Source: Corynebacterium pollutisoli
GTDB taxonomy: Bacteria > Actinomycetota > Actinomycetes > Mycobacteriales > Mycobacteriaceae
NCBI RefSeq assembly: GCF_900177745.1
Contig: NZ_FXAR01000003.1
Span: 211,143-275,142, forward strand
Direction: 5' to 3'
Length of the DNA stretch: 64,000 bases
Each line of letters starts with the position of its first letter. The stretch's first letter is position 1. Position numbers and translations under genes: made by a program. Below the pieces are notes generated by a model. It ran no database searches and was not told where the DNA came from. It saw only the letters and a program-made list of their open reading frames with translations. Below, piece by piece: positions 46,169 through 55,408 of the stretch.

Positions 46169-46666
46169 GCCGCGGGGCGCTCAGGGCCTGCCCTGACCCC
46201 GCCCGAGGGCGGCTGGTCGGAGAGTTCGCTGAGGGCGGGGGCAGCGTCGACAAGTACAGGACCGGCATGGATCCTGATGTCTGACCACGCACTCGCGGCG
46301 CCGCCTTCTCCGTCGAGCGCCTGACCACGAACGCCAAGACCCGGTGCAGCATCACACTCGAGGTGGTGTGCGGCACCGCGCGCGATCCCGGGCACGCCGC
46401 CCACCTACATCTGCATTTACTGGTGCGCCGCGCTGTCGCTCGTAGCGTGGGGGTGGCAATCTCTGAAACCTAGCGGAACGGCACCGACTCCTGCTGGGGC
46501 GTGGTGGTCTTCCGCATGCCGGACTTCATCGGCGTGGAGGCACCGCGTTACAGCAGTTTCCTCAGTTCATCGGGGGTGGGCATGGGTCCAGGCTACGTCG
46601 ATTAGCGCGGAGGCGCGGCAGGCGTTAGTCTGTTCCTCTTTCATATGGATACATAGAGAGGTTTGC
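46169..46666. other. gene-free or degenerate stretch between lysS and the exporter
   Basis: About 500 nt. ORFs on both strands are short or extend out of lysS antisense and resemble nothing. A partial copy of the GCGTCGACAAG motif lies at 46243-46253. In mycobacteria lsr2 sits here, so decayed gene remains are plausible, but I cannot identify any. A possible -10 TAGTCT is at 46626, ahead of the exporter. Confidence 0.4.
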
Positions 46667-48088
46667 GTGAGCACCGCTAAGAAGCAGGCCCTGCCCGCCG
46701 ACGTCAAGATCATCCTCATCGTCCTCGTCGGCGCGGCACTTGTGATGTTCCTCAACGAGACCATCCTCTCGGTGGCCCTGCCGTCGATCATGGCGGACTT
46801 TTCCATCCCCGCGACGACCGCCCAGTGGCTGACCACCGGCTTCATGCTCACCATGGCGGTGGTCATCCCGACAACCGGCTGGATCCTGCAGCGCTTCACG
46901 ACGAAGCAGGTGTTCCTCGCCGCCGTCACCAGCTTCCTGGTGGGCACGGTCGTCGCCGCGTGGGCACCGACCTTTATCGCGCTGCTGGTGGGCCGCATCG
47001 TCCAGGCGACGGGCACGGCGCTCATCATGCCGCTGCTCATGACCGTCGCCATGACCGTCGTGCCCGCCAACCGACGCGGCTCCATCATGGGCGTCATCTC
47101 CATCGTCATGTCCGCGGCCCCGGCCCTCGGGCCCACCGTCTCCGGATTCATCCTCAACCGTTTCACCTGGCACTGGCTGTTCTGGCTGGTCGTCCCGCTC
47201 ATCGCGGTGGCGCTGGTGGTGGGCGCGGTGTTCATCCGCAACATCGGCGAGACCTCGCGCTCGCCGCTCGACCCGCTCTCCGTCGTGCTGGCCGGCCTCG
47301 GTTTCGGCGGCCTCGTCTACGCGCTGAGCACCCTCGGCACGAACCCGACCGTGGCCGTCGGGGTGGCCGTCGTCGGTGCGCTCTCCCTGGCGGTGTTCGT
47401 GTGGCGCCAGATCCGCCTGGAGACGCCGCTGCTCGACCTGCGCCCCTTCACCATCCGCAACTACACGCTCTCCGTCATCGTGGCGCTGCTGCTCATGGGC
47501 ACCCTCCTCGGCGTGGCCATGGTGCTGCCGATCTACCTGCAGACCGCCCTCGGCGTCACCGCCCTGGTCACCGGCCTGCTCGTCATGCCCGGTGGCCTCG
47601 CCTCCGGCATTCTCGCCCCCTTCATCGGCCGCCTCTACGACCGCGTCGGCCCCCGCCCGCTGGTCATCCCCGGTGCGCTGCTGCTGTTCGGGGCCGTGTG
47701 GGCGATGACCCGCCTCGACATCAACTCCACCACCACCGAGGTCATCATCATGCACATGGTGTTCTCCCTCGGCCTGGCGCTCATGATGACCCCGCTCATG
47801 ACCACCGCTCTGGGGTCGCTGCCGAAGCACCTCTACGGGCACGGCTCCGCGATCCTCAACACCCTGCAGCAGCTGGCCGGTGCGGCCGGTACCGCGATCC
47901 TCATCGCGGCCCTGTCGTTCGGCACCCAGGCCGCGATGTCCGGGGGAGCGGACCTGGCGCAGGCCACCGCCGACGGCGCGCACTCCGCGTTCATCGTCGC
48001 CGGGGTCATGGCGGCGCTGGTCCTCGTGGCCAGCCCCTTCGTGACCAAGGTCGCCGAGGAGCAGCAGGAGGAGGGGCAGGCCTCCTGA
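46667..48088 (+). CDS. MFS drug exporter, DHA2 (EmrB/QacA) type
   Basis: 473 residues, about 14 membrane helices. Motif-like segments: LNETILSVALPSIMADF at about 25-41 (the D1-type motif of the 14-helix family), GRIVQATGTALIMPL at about 107-121, and ALGPTVSGFI (motif C, antiporter) at about 150-159. Expected to expel drugs or metabolites by proton antiport. GTG start with AGAGAGG 5 nt upstream. Stands alone; no regulator adjacent, so the substrate is open. Confidence 0.9.
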   Translation: MSTAKKQALPADVKIILIVLVGAALVMFLNETILSVALPSIMADFSIPATTAQWLTTGFMLTMAVVIPTTGWILQRFTTKQVFLAAVTSFLVGTVVAAWAPTFIALLVGRIVQATGTALIMPLLMTVAMTVVPANRRGSIMGVISIVMSAAPALGPTVSGFILNRFTWHWLFWLVVPLIAVALVVGAVFIRNIGETSRSPLDPLSVVLAGLGFGGLVYALSTLGTNPTVAVGVAVVGALSLAVFVWRQIRLETPLLDLRPFTIRNYTLSVIVALLLMGTLLGVAMVLPIYLQTALGVTALVTGLLVMPGGLASGILAPFIGRLYDRVGPRPLVIPGALLLFGAVWAMTRLDINSTTTEVIIMHMVFSLGLALMMTPLMTTALGSLPKHLYGHGSAILNTLQQLAGAAGTAILIAALSFGTQAAMSGGADLAQATADGAHSAFIVAGVMAALVLVASPFVTKVAEEQQEEGQAS

Positions 48089-48140
48089 TTCCTCCCGGCG
48101 CCGCGGTGAGGGCCGGTGCCGCGGTGAGCGCCGGGGAGCG

Positions 48141-48674
48141 TCAGAACGCGGCGAAGTTCTGCGTGGCGTAGACCTCGCCGCGCGCGCTGACGGCCCAACC
48201 CACGCCGATATGCGTGAAGTTCGGGTTGTCCAGGTGCTGACGGTGCGACGGGGAGTTGATCCACGCCTGCAGCATGTCGCGCGCCGCGACCTCCCGGCTG
48301 AACATGCCGACGTTCTCCGCGGCCTGCCGCCAGGCCGCCGGGTAGGCGTCGCGGTAGCCGGGGTTGTGGCGCAGGGTGCGCTGCTGGGCCATCGTCTCCG
48401 ACCACGACTGGGCGACGCCGTCGAGGGTCGGGTGGGGTGCCAGCGGGGCCAGGCCCTGCGAGGCGCGGTAACGGTTGGTCTCGTCGAGCAGCGCCTGCTG
48501 CATGCCGGAGGCGCTCGACGTCGCCGGCACGGTCGGCAGGCCGGCGACCGAGGAGCCCGGGAACGGCAGGCCGGGGAAGGCCGGGAATGCGGGTAATGCG
48601 GCGGCCGGGGCGGCCTGGGTGGACAGGGCGAGGGCGGCGGCCAGCACCGGGACGGCGAGACGGCGGATGCGCAT
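48141..48674 (-). CDS. secreted CAP (SCP/PR-1) domain protein
   Basis: 177 residues. Sec signal peptide at about 1-27 (cleavage near AAPAAA-LP), a Pro/Phe-rich linker, then a CAP domain: ALLDETNRYRASQGL at about 60-74, ENVGMF near 120 and the conserved HRQHLDNPNFTHIGVG at about 143-158. Bacterial CAP proteins are secreted and of uncertain function, some linked to host or lipid interaction. SD AAGGAG precedes the ATG. Divergent from clpC. Confidence 0.9.
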   Translation of the reverse strand: MRIRRLAVPVLAAALALSTQAAPAAALPAFPAFPGLPFPGSSVAGLPTVPATSSASGMQQALLDETNRYRASQGLAPLAPHPTLDGVAQSWSETMAQQRTLRHNPGYRDAYPAAWRQAAENVGMFSREVAARDMLQAWINSPSHRQHLDNPNFTHIGVGWAVSARGEVYATQNFAAF

Positions 48675-48761
48675 TGCAGGACTCCTTATATCGCTTTTCC
48701 GCGATGGTAACAGAGAGATAACGCAACGCGAGGGGCCCGTGTGGCGCGTGGGACTCGGGGC

Positions 48762-48779
48762 TGTTCGCTAAAGGCGTAC
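48762..48779 (+). promoter_or_regulatory. ClgR box upstream of clpC
   Basis: TGTTCGCTAAAGGCGTAC matches every position of the published corynebacterial ClgR consensus WNNWCGCYNANRGCGWWS. ClgR activates clpC and the clpP genes under proteotoxic stress. It lies 121 nt before the clpC ATG. Confidence 0.85.
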
Positions 48780-48900
48780 ATGCCTCTGACCTGCGGTTTC
48801 ATGCCGGTACTGGCACTTGAAACAGGAGAGTGCAAATAGATTGGTCGTCCCGCGCGTTAGAGTGGGTGACAAGTTAGACACAAAGGTTAGGGGTACGGAC

Positions 48901-51624
48901 ATGTTCGAACGGTTCACCGACCGTGCGCGCCGCGTCATCGTTCTGGCGCAGGAGGAAGCACGGCTGCTCAACCACAATTACATCGGCACCGAGCACATCC
49001 TGCTCGGACTTATCCACGAGGGTGAGGGTGTCGCCGCGAAGGCCCTGGAGTCCATGGGCATCTCGCTCGACGCCGTGCGCCAGGAGGTCGAGGAGATCAT
49101 CGGTCACGGCACCCAGCCGCACACCGGTCACATCCCCTTCACCCCGCGCGCCAAGAAGGTCCTCGAGCTCTCGCTGCGCGAGGGTCTGCAGATGGGCCAC
49201 AAGTACATCGGCACCGAGTTCCTGCTCCTCGGCCTCATCCGTGAGGGCGAGGGCGTGGCCGCCCAGGTGCTGGTGAAGCTCGGCGCGGATCTGCCGCGCG
49301 TGCGTCAGCAGGTCATCCAGCTGCTCTCCGGCTACGAGGGTGGCCAGGGTGGCTCCCCGGAGAACACCCCCGAGCAGGGTGCGGGCCCGGTCGGTGCCGG
49401 CACCGGTGCCGCCCGCGGCGGTGCCCAGCAGGGCGGCCCCGGCGACCGCTCCAACTCGCTGGTCCTCGACCAGTTCGGCCGTAACCTCACGCAGGCGGCC
49501 CGGGACGGCAAGCTCGACCCGGTCGTCGGCCGTGAGAAGGAGATCGAGCGCATCATGCAGGTGCTCTCGCGTCGTACCAAGAACAACCCGGTCCTCATCG
49601 GTGAGCCCGGTGTGGGTAAGACCGCCGTCGTCGAGGGCCTGGCCCTGGACATCGTCAACGGCAAGGTCCCGGAGACCCTCAAGGACAAGCAGGTCTACTC
49701 CCTCGACCTGGGATCCCTCGTCGCCGGTTCCCGTTACCGCGGTGACTTCGAGGAGCGCCTGAAGAAGGTGCTCAAGGAGATCAACCAGCGCGGTGACATC
49801 ATCCTGTTCATCGACGAGATCCACACTCTGGTCGGCGCGGGTGCCGCTGAGGGCGCGATCGACGCAGCCTCCCTGCTGAAGCCGAAGCTGGCCCGCGGTG
49901 AGCTGCAGACCATCGGTGCCACCACCCTGGACGAGTACCGCAAGCACATCGAGAAGGACGCCGCCCTCGAGCGTCGTTTCCAGCCGGTGCAGGTGCCGGA
50001 GCCCTCCGTCGAGATGACCATCGAGATCCTCAAGGGGCTGCGCGACCGCTACGAGGCGCACCACCGCGTCTCCATCACCGACGGTGCCTTGGCCGCCGCC
50101 GCCAACCTCTCCGACCGCTACATCAATGACCGCTTCCTGCCGGACAAGGCCGTCGACCTCATCGACGAGGCCGGTGCCCGCATGCGCATCAAGCGTATGA
50201 CCGCCCCGGAGGGTCTGCGGGAGATCGACGAGCGCATCGCCGACGTCCGCCGCGAGAAGGAGGCGGCCATCGACGCGCAGGACTTCGAGAAGGCCGCGGG
50301 TCTGCGCGACAAGGAGCGCAAGCTCGGCGAGGAGCGCTCCGAGAAGGAGAAGCAGTGGCGCTCCGGTGACCTCGAGGAGATCGCGGAGGTCGGCGAGGAG
50401 CAGATCGCCGAGGTCCTCGGTTCCTGGACCGGCATCCCGGTGTTCAAGCTCACCGAGGAGGAGTCCTCGCGTCTGCTGCGCATGGAGGATGAGCTGCACA
50501 AGCGCATCATCGGCCAGGACGAGGCGGTCAAGGCCGTCTCCCGCGCCATCCGCCGTACCCGCGCGGGCCTCAAGGACCCGAAGCGTCCCTCCGGTTCCTT
50601 CATCTTCGCCGGCCCGTCCGGTGTGGGTAAGACCGAGCTGTCGAAGGCCCTGGCCGAGTTCCTCTTCGGCGAGGACGACGCCCTCATCCAGATCGACATG
50701 GGTGAGTTCCACGACCGCTTCACCGCCTCCCGCCTCTTCGGCGCGCCCCCCGGCTACGTCGGCTACGAGGAGGGTGGCCAGCTCACCGAGAAGGTCCGCC
50801 GCAAGCCCTTCTCCGTCGTGCTTTTCGACGAGATCGAGAAGGCCCACAAGGAGATCTACAACACCCTCCTGCAGGTCCTCGAGGACGGTCGTCTCACCGA
50901 CGGCCAGGGTCGCGTCGTCGACTTCAAGAACACGGTGCTCATCTTCACCTCGAACCTGGGCACGCAGGACATCTCGAAGGCCGTCGGCATGGGCTTCTCC
51001 GGCTCCGCGGAGACGGACTCCGACGCCCAGTACGAGCGCATGAAGAACAAGGTCCACGACGAGCTGAAGAAGCACTTCCGGCCCGAGTTCCTCAACCGTA
51101 TCGACGAGATCGTCGTCTTCCACCAGCTCACCCGCGAGCAGATCGTGGAGATGGTGGAGCTGCTCGTCGGTCGCGTCGAGAAGGCCCTGGCCACCAAGGA
51201 CATGGGCATCGAGATCACCGACAAGGCCAAGGCTCTCCTGGCCCAGCGTGGTTTCGACCCGGTCCTCGGTGCCCGTCCGCTGCGCCGCACCATCCAGCGC
51301 GAGGTCGAGGACGCCATGAGTGAGAAGATCCTCTTCGGCGAGCTCGGTGCCGGTGAGATCGTCACCGTCGACGTCGAGGGCTGGGACGGCGAGTCGAAGG
51401 ACACCGACGGTGCCTCCTTCACCTTCACCCCGCGCCCGAAGCCGCTGCCGGAGGGCACGTTCTCGGAGATCTCTCCGGAGGCCGCCGAGGCGGTGCGTGA
51501 CGTGGAGGCTGACCCGGAAACCATCACCCCGGACGTCCCCGACGTCCCGGAGATCACCGATGACCTGTCCACCGGCCCCGACGAGGGTCCGGCCGGTGGG
51601 GCGGCCCCGGCCCCGCAGTCCTAA
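48901..51624 (+). CDS. clpC: ATP-dependent Clp protease ATPase subunit ClpC
   Basis: 907 residues. Two N-terminal Clp repeats (1-145), AAA module 1 with GEPGVGKT at 234-241, a UVR motif in the middle domain ([20 protein letters not shown]), AAA module 2 with GPSGVGKT at 571-578, and an acidic, Pro-rich tail of about 60 residues. It unfolds substrates for ClpP1P2 in the cytosol. The ATG is chosen by the invariant [11 protein letters not shown] start. Activation by ClgR is predicted from the upstream box. An ideal terminator follows. Confidence 0.97.
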   Translation: MFERFTDRARRVIVLAQEEARLLNHNYIGTEHILLGLIHEGEGVAAKALESMGISLDAVRQEVEEIIGHGTQPHTGHIPFTPRAKKVLELSLREGLQMGHKYIGTEFLLLGLIREGEGVAAQVLVKLGADLPRVRQQVIQLLSGYEGGQGGSPENTPEQGAGPVGAGTGAARGGAQQGGPGDRSNSLVLDQFGRNLTQAARDGKLDPVVGREKEIERIMQVLSRRTKNNPVLIGEPGVGKTAVVEGLALDIVNGKVPETLKDKQVYSLDLGSLVAGSRYRGDFEERLKKVLKEINQRGDIILFIDEIHTLVGAGAAEGAIDAASLLKPKLARGELQTIGATTLDEYRKHIEKDAALERRFQPVQVPEPSVEMTIEILKGLRDRYEAHHRVSITDGALAAAANLSDRYINDRFLPDKAVDLIDEAGARMRIKRMTAPEGLREIDERIADVRREKEAAIDAQDFEKAAGLRDKERKLGEERSEKEKQWRSGDLEEIAEVGEEQIAEVLGSWTGIPVFKLTEEESSRLLRMEDELHKRIIGQDEAVKAVSRAIRRTRAGLKDPKRPSGSFIFAGPSGVGKTELSKALAEFLFGEDDALIQIDMGEFHDRFTASRLFGAPPGYVGYEEGGQLTEKVRRKPFSVVLFDEIEKAHKEIYNTLLQVLEDGRLTDGQGRVVDFKNTVLIFTSNLGTQDISKAVGMGFSGSAETDSDAQYERMKNKVHDELKKHFRPEFLNRIDEIVVFHQLTREQIVEMVELLVGRVEKALATKDMGIEITDKAKALLAQRGFDPVLGARPLRRTIQREVEDAMSEKILFGELGAGEIVTVDVEGWDGESKDTDGASFTFTPRPKPLPEGTFSEISPEAAEAVRDVEADPETITPDVPDVPEITDDLSTGPDEGPAGGAAPAPQS

Positions 51625-51627
51625 ACC

Positions 51628-51641
51628 GCTTATCGACGCCC
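51628..51641 (+). repeat. dispersed 13-14-mer GGGCGTCGAYAAGC, representative copy
   Basis: Copies with exact GGCGTCGAYAAGC or its complement start at 5829, 12376, 16277, 18449, 21802, 26791, 34559, 35404, 51628, 56852, 61959 and 63147; near-copies ending AAGT occur at 22933 and 59153. They are in both orientations, inside genes (synthetase, AraC, hyuA, tilS, panC, cysS, ispF) and just after stop codons (groEL2, clpC, rlmB; on the minus strand lpqE and the monooxygenase). In the last group the orientation relative to the gene is always GCTTRTCGACGCCC. Confidence 0.85.
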
Positions 51642-51669
51642 GCTTCCCACCCCAGGGGAGCGGGCGTCG
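51634..51669 (+). terminator. terminator after clpC
   Basis: CGACGCCCGCTTCCC (51634-51648) pairs with GGGAGCGGGCGTCG (51656-51669) with one bulged T; GCTGCCGTTT follows. The left arm is part of a GCTTATCGACGCCC motif copy. Confidence 0.85.
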
Positions 51670-51782
51670 CTGCCGTTTCTGCACGAGCTCACCTGCACGG
51701 TGTTCAATTCTCTGCAGAATCCCTGTTCGCCACTTGTATGTACGTCAGGTTTTGCATACGGGGTCGAACTAGACTGGCCGCC

Positions 51783-51953
51783 ATGGGCATCACGTACCGC
51801 AAGCGCAAGAAGATCGGCAAGAACTCCTGGATCAACGTCTCCGGTTCGGGAGCCTCCGCCTCCACCCGCATCGGCCCGGTGACCATCAACTCCCGTGGCG
51901 GCATCTGGGTGAAGCTGCCCGGCGGCCTCAACTACCGTGGCAGGTGGAAATAA
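51783..51953 (+). CDS. DUF4236 small protein
   Basis: 56 residues: RKRKKIGKNSWINVSGSG, then STRIGPVTINSRGG and a C-terminal GGLNYRGRWK. The basic, beta-hairpin-like repeat sequence and PGG-LNYR end are typical of DUF4236 proteins, whose function is unknown. TAGACT lies 7 nt before the ATG (leaderless geometry). Its last 18 coding bases are part of a 24-bp direct repeat shared with the 3' end of mutY. Confidence 0.75.
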   Translation: MGITYRKRKKIGKNSWINVSGSGASASTRIGPVTINSRGGIWVKLPGGLNYRGRWK

Positions 51954-51955
51954 CC
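51932..51955 (+). repeat. 24-bp direct repeat, copy 1 (copy 2 at 52055-52078)
   Basis: CTACCGTGGCAGGTGGAAAT plus AACC at 51932-51955 recurs 123 nt downstream with one change (T to C). Copy 1 encodes the C-terminus YRGRWK-stop of the DUF4236 protein on the plus strand; copy 2 encodes the C-terminus GYFHLPR-stop of MutY on the minus strand. Confidence 0.9.
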
Positions 51956-51969
51956 GCCCTCTGACCACG

Positions 51970-52043
51970 AGGGTATTCGAGTCAGGGCATTTATCGAGTA
52001 GTCGAACCCCGGCACCCGGTTAATGCCCCCACTCGAATACCCC
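51970..52043. repeat. long hairpin between DUF4236 gene and mutY
   Basis: AGGGTATTCGAGTCAGGGCAT (51970-51990 written in part) pairs with the segment 52023-52043, matching in GGGTATTCGAGT and GGGCAT with a few mismatches, around a 32-nt loop. It lies between convergent genes and may terminate both. Confidence 0.7.
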
Positions 52044-52054
52044 GTGAGCGGCAG

Positions 52055-52918
52055 CTACCGCGGCAGGTGGAAATAACCCCGTTCGTCCTGCTCGGCCAGA
52101 CCGTCCTCCAGCAGGGAGAACAGGGCGCGGGAACGTTGGACATCGTCGGGCCACACGACGTCGATCGCTGCCTGCGGCACCGCGACGTCGGATCCCCGCA
52201 GCACGTCCATGATGAGCCCACGCACCTGGCGGTCGGTGCCGGTGAACTTCTGCACCTTCTTCTTCGCCAGTTCCTCCGCGCTGGGTGGCGGGGAGCCGGC
52301 GGCTACCCAGGCGCAGTCGTCGAGAAGCGGGCACCCCCCGCACGCCGGTGACGTCGCGGTGCAGACCAGGGCCCCCAGCTCCATGAGCGCGGCCGAGAAC
52401 CGTGGGCCCCGCTCCGGGGGCAGCAGCGCGGCCACCGCGACCAGCTCCGCCTTCGACGCCGTCCCGGCCAGGTAGCGTCCCTCCACCGCGCGGCGCACCA
52501 CGCGCCGGACGTTCGTGTCCACGACCGGCACGTTGCGCCCGTACGCGAAGCACGCCACGGCGCGGGCGGTGTAGTCGCCGATACCCGGCAGGGCCAGGAG
52601 CTCATCGACGTCGCTGGGTACCTGGCCGCCGTGAAGCGCGACGATCTGCTGCGCGCACTCCAGCAGCCGCAGCGCGCGGCGCGGGTAGCCCAGTTTTCCC
52701 CAGGCGCGCAGCACCGTGGCGGGGGAGGCCTGTGCGAAGGCCTCCGGGTCGGGCCAGCGTCGCATCCACTCCCGCCACACCGGTTCAACGCGGGCGACGG
52801 GCGTCTGCTGGCTCATCACCTCGCTGAGGAGAATGCCCCACGCGGAGGTACCCGGCTCGCGCCACGCCAACGGGCGTTCGTGGAGGTCGAACCAGGGGAG
52901 CAGACGTGAAGCGAACAT
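52055..52918 (-). CDS. mutY: A/G-specific adenine glycosylase
   Basis: 287 residues. It removes adenine mispaired with 8-oxoguanine. Catalytic Glu33 (LSEVMSQQT) and Asp134 (VVDTN), helix-hairpin-helix LPGIGDYTA at 110-118, and a four-Cys iron-sulfur cluster loop (CTATSPACGGCPLLDDC, near 198-214) are all present. The C-terminal 8-oxoG-recognition domain is short, as in other corynebacteria. TATACT 8 nt before the ATG implies a leaderless mRNA. Divergent from the carbonic anhydrase gene by only 25 nt. Confidence 0.93.
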   Translation of the reverse strand: MFASRLLPWFDLHERPLAWREPGTSAWGILLSEVMSQQTPVARVEPVWREWMRRWPDPEAFAQASPATVLRAWGKLGYPRRALRLLECAQQIVALHGGQVPSDVDELLALPGIGDYTARAVACFAYGRNVPVVDTNVRRVVRRAVEGRYLAGTASKAELVAVAALLPPERGPRFSAALMELGALVCTATSPACGGCPLLDDCAWVAAGSPPPSAEELAKKKVQKFTGTDRQVRGLIMDVLRGSDVAVPQAAIDVVWPDDVQRSRALFSLLEDGLAEQDERGYFHLPR

Positions 52919-52943
52919 GGTGAGCAAGTATAGAATTGCCGTC
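52919..52943. promoter_or_regulatory. symmetric bidirectional leaderless promoter (mutY / carbonic anhydrase)
   Basis: Minus-strand -10 TATACT (52932 to 52927) and plus-strand -10 TAGAAT (52931-52936) share their TA at 52931-52932. They lie 8 and 7 nt from the divergent start codons, exactly the geometry seen at 15815-15839. Confidence 0.65.
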
Positions 52944-53567
52944 ATGCCCATGAAAGATGTCGCCAAGAACCCGCAGGCCGTGTGGGAGGCCCTGCAGGCC
53001 GGCAACAAGCGTTTCGTCCATCAGCAGCAGGAACGTCCCAACCAGGACATCCTCCGCCGCACGGAACTGCGCGCCGGACAAAATCCCCGCGCGGTCGTCC
53101 TCTCCTGCTCCGACTCCCGCGTCCCCGTCGAGCTGATCTTCGACGTCGGTCTCGGCGACCTCTTCGTGGTCCGCACCGCCGGGGAGATCCTCGACCCCGC
53201 GGTCCTGGCGTCCATCGAATACGCCATCAAGAGCCTCGGTGTGGAACTCGTCGTCGTCATGGGCCACGAATCCTGCGGCGCCGTCGCCGCCACCGCCGAA
53301 GCCCTCGACGGCGGCAAGATCCCCAACGGACTGGAGCGCATCCTCATCGAGAAGGTCGCCCCGTCGATCCTCGAGGCCCGCGCCCGCGGCCGCAACGACC
53401 GCCCCGGGTACGAGCGCCAGCACGTCATCGAGATCGTCATCCAGATCAAGCACCGCCTCTCCGCCCTGCAGGAGCGCATCGCCGACGGCCGCGTCGGCAT
53501 CGTCGGCCTGCGCTACCTGCTGTCCGACGGCTCCACCGAGCAGGTCATCGCCGACGGTGTCGAATAG
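52944..53567 (+). CDS. beta-class carbonic anhydrase
   Basis: 207 residues. It interconverts CO2 and bicarbonate. Zinc ligands Cys55, His108 and Cys111 with the Asp57-Arg59 dyad (CSDSRV at 55-60, GHESCGA at 107-113) are all present. The ATG at 52944 is supported by TAGAAT 7 nt upstream; a longer frame starting at 52917 would overlap the mutY start codon. Equivalent to mycobacterial CanB (Rv3588c), next to mutY. Confidence 0.94.
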   Translation: MPMKDVAKNPQAVWEALQAGNKRFVHQQQERPNQDILRRTELRAGQNPRAVVLSCSDSRVPVELIFDVGLGDLFVVRTAGEILDPAVLASIEYAIKSLGVELVVVMGHESCGAVAATAEALDGGKIPNGLERILIEKVAPSILEARARGRNDRPGYERQHVIEIVIQIKHRLSALQERIADGRVGIVGLRYLLSDGSTEQVIADGVE

Positions 53568-53639
53568 GCGCCGAGTAGCAGACACGCGGGGGCGGCAGGT
53601 TCCCACCTGCACTAACCGTGCGCAATTAAAGTGAGGGAC

Positions 53640-54326
53640 GTGACCAACCGCAGCCCCCGCCGACTCCCCGAAGAGATCTACGTCCGCCGTCGCGTCGCCG
53701 CGGCCGTGGTCATCCTCATCCTCGTCGGACTGCTGGTGTGGGGCCTCGTGGCCTTCGCTGGCCGAGGCGGCGACGACACCGAAACCACCACCGCCGCGCA
53801 GACCACCACGGCGGAGACGTCGGCGGTGACGTCGGCGGTGACGTCGGCAAGCAGGACGACGGAGACTTCAGCCGCGGAGACCTCCGAGCCGGAGGAGACC
53901 GAGACCGAGTCCGCTGAGCCGGAGGAGCCGAAGAACTCCTGCGAGCTCTCTGATCTGCGGATCGTCGCCAGCTCGGACCGTCCCTCCTACGGTGACGGCG
54001 ACCAGCCGACCTTCTACATGACCGTCGAGAATCCCACCGCCGCGGACTGCGAGCTCAACCTCGACGACGAGGAACTGCGCTTCGAGGTGTACAACCTGGA
54101 GAACAACGAGCGCGTGTGGGCCGACACGGACTGCTACCCGTCGGTGCTCACCGGCGAGGAGACCTTCGAGGCCGGCGACGAGCGCCGCTTCCAGGCCGTG
54201 TGGTCGCGCCTCGGCTCCCAGCCGGGCCAGTGCAACAACCGCCAGGATGTCGGCACCGGCGCGTTCTTCCTGCACGCGGTGATCGGCGACAAGGCCTCCG
54301 ACGCGCACACCTTCAACCTGGGGTAG
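53640..54326 (+). CDS. membrane-anchored exported protein (Rv3587c-like)
   Basis: 228 residues. A basic N-terminus, one membrane helix at about 21-44, a Thr/Ser/Glu-rich linker (about 48-95) and an extracytoplasmic beta-domain with three or four Cys (NSCELSD, AADCELN, DTDCYPS, GQCNNRQ) that could form disulfides. GTG at 53640 chosen because TAAAGT lies 7 nt upstream; a GTG at 53631 is possible. The mycobacterial counterpart lies between the carbonic anhydrase and disA genes. Function unknown. Confidence 0.78.
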   Translation: MTNRSPRRLPEEIYVRRRVAAAVVILILVGLLVWGLVAFAGRGGDDTETTTAAQTTTAETSAVTSAVTSASRTTETSAAETSEPEETETESAEPEEPKNSCELSDLRIVASSDRPSYGDGDQPTFYMTVENPTAADCELNLDDEELRFEVYNLENNERVWADTDCYPSVLTGEETFEAGDERRFQAVWSRLGSQPGQCNNRQDVGTGAFFLHAVIGDKASDAHTFNLG

Positions 54327-54332
54327 GCCCCG

Positions 54333-55397
54333 TCAGGTAAGCCGCCGCAGCCCCTCGTGGACGTGGCGGGCCCACAGGTTGCCCACGTTCTCCACACCGG
54401 CGAGATCCTCCTCCGTGGCGTCGAGCAGCGTCTTGACGTCGCCGAAGGCTGCGATGATCTTGTGCTTGAGGAACATCTGCACCCGCGGCACCCGGCTGAG
54501 CACCCGGTAGCCGCGCGGCACGATCCACTGCGTGAGGGACTCCTCCGTCGCGGGCAGCCCGAGGATGCGGGCGACGTTGGCGGGCTTGAGCAGGTCGGCG
54601 TCGGCGAGCTGGTCGAGGGCCTGGGTGGCGGCGCGGACGTCGTCGTCCGAGGGCGGGCCCTCGGCGATGAGGTAGTCGCGGATGAGCAGGTCGATCTCCC
54701 GGTCGTTGTCGCCGCGCAGCTCGGTGAGCTGGAGGTTGAGCTGCCGGCCGTCGGTGCCCAGCTCGAGGACGTTCTGGTCGAGTTCGATGCCGACCCGCTT
54801 GACCAGCAGTTCCCGCTGCATGACGGCGACGACGTCCTGCACGGTGGCGTAATTGTTGATCTCGGAGACGAACAGGCGTTGGTTGGCGTGGTCGAGGCGG
54901 GTGCGGTAGCGCTCGAGGGTGCCCAGCGCCTGGTTGGCGCGCTGCAGGATGGCGGCGGGGCTGTCAAGCACGTACCGGCTGCCCTCGACGTAGAGGGTGA
55001 TGACGTTCATAGACTGGCTCACCGCGATGACGGGTCGCCCGGTCTGCTGGGCGGTGCGTTCCGCGGAGCGGTGGCGGGTCCCGCTTTCCGACGTCGGGTA
55101 GCTCGGCGACGGCACCACCTGCACGTTCGCGCGGCGGATGCGGGTGGCGTCGGTGGAGAGGATGACCGCGCCGTCCATCTTGCACAGTTCGCGCAGGCGG
55201 GTGGGGGCGAAGGGGACGTCGAACTCGATGCCGCCGTCGCACAGGTCGGTGACCTCGGGGCCGTCCCCGATGACGAGGAGGGCGCCGGTGCGGCCGCGGA
55301 CGATGCGGTCGAGGCCGTCGCGGAGTTCCGTGCCCGGGGCGAGGTGTTCGAGGGTTTCCCGCAGGGTGGCGGGGACCGGGGTGGTGGCGGGGCTCAT
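54333..55397 (-). CDS. disA: diadenylate cyclase DisA
   Basis: 354 residues. It makes cyclic di-AMP from two ATP and scans DNA for branched structures. DGA at 75-77 and RHR at 108-110 of the cyclase domain fall at the residue numbers known from Thermotoga DisA; a coiled linker leads to a C-terminal HhH DNA-binding domain (LAGVENVGNLWARHV). It follows radA by 11 nt, forming the radA-disA pair common in actinobacteria, where RadA can restrain DisA. No c-di-AMP phosphodiesterase gene is in the window. Confidence 0.96.
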   Translation of the reverse strand: MSPATTPVPATLRETLEHLAPGTELRDGLDRIVRGRTGALLVIGDGPEVTDLCDGGIEFDVPFAPTRLRELCKMDGAVILSTDATRIRRANVQVVPSPSYPTSESGTRHRSAERTAQQTGRPVIAVSQSMNVITLYVEGSRYVLDSPAAILQRANQALGTLERYRTRLDHANQRLFVSEINNYATVQDVVAVMQRELLVKRVGIELDQNVLELGTDGRQLNLQLTELRGDNDREIDLLIRDYLIAEGPPSDDDVRAATQALDQLADADLLKPANVARILGLPATEESLTQWIVPRGYRVLSRVPRVQMFLKHKIIAAFGDVKTLLDATEEDLAGVENVGNLWARHVHEGLRRLT

Positions 55398-55408
55398 GAG
55401 GGGCGATT

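Noticed and set aside
46149..46404. Minus-strand ORFs in the lysS-exporter gap, possible decayed gene
   Set aside because: No recognisable domain, SD or -10 spacing; kept only as a gene-free stretch.
48874..51684. 936-codon minus-strand frame over clpC
   Set aside because: Leu/Asp/Val/Gly-rich shadow of clpC, with no motif of its own.
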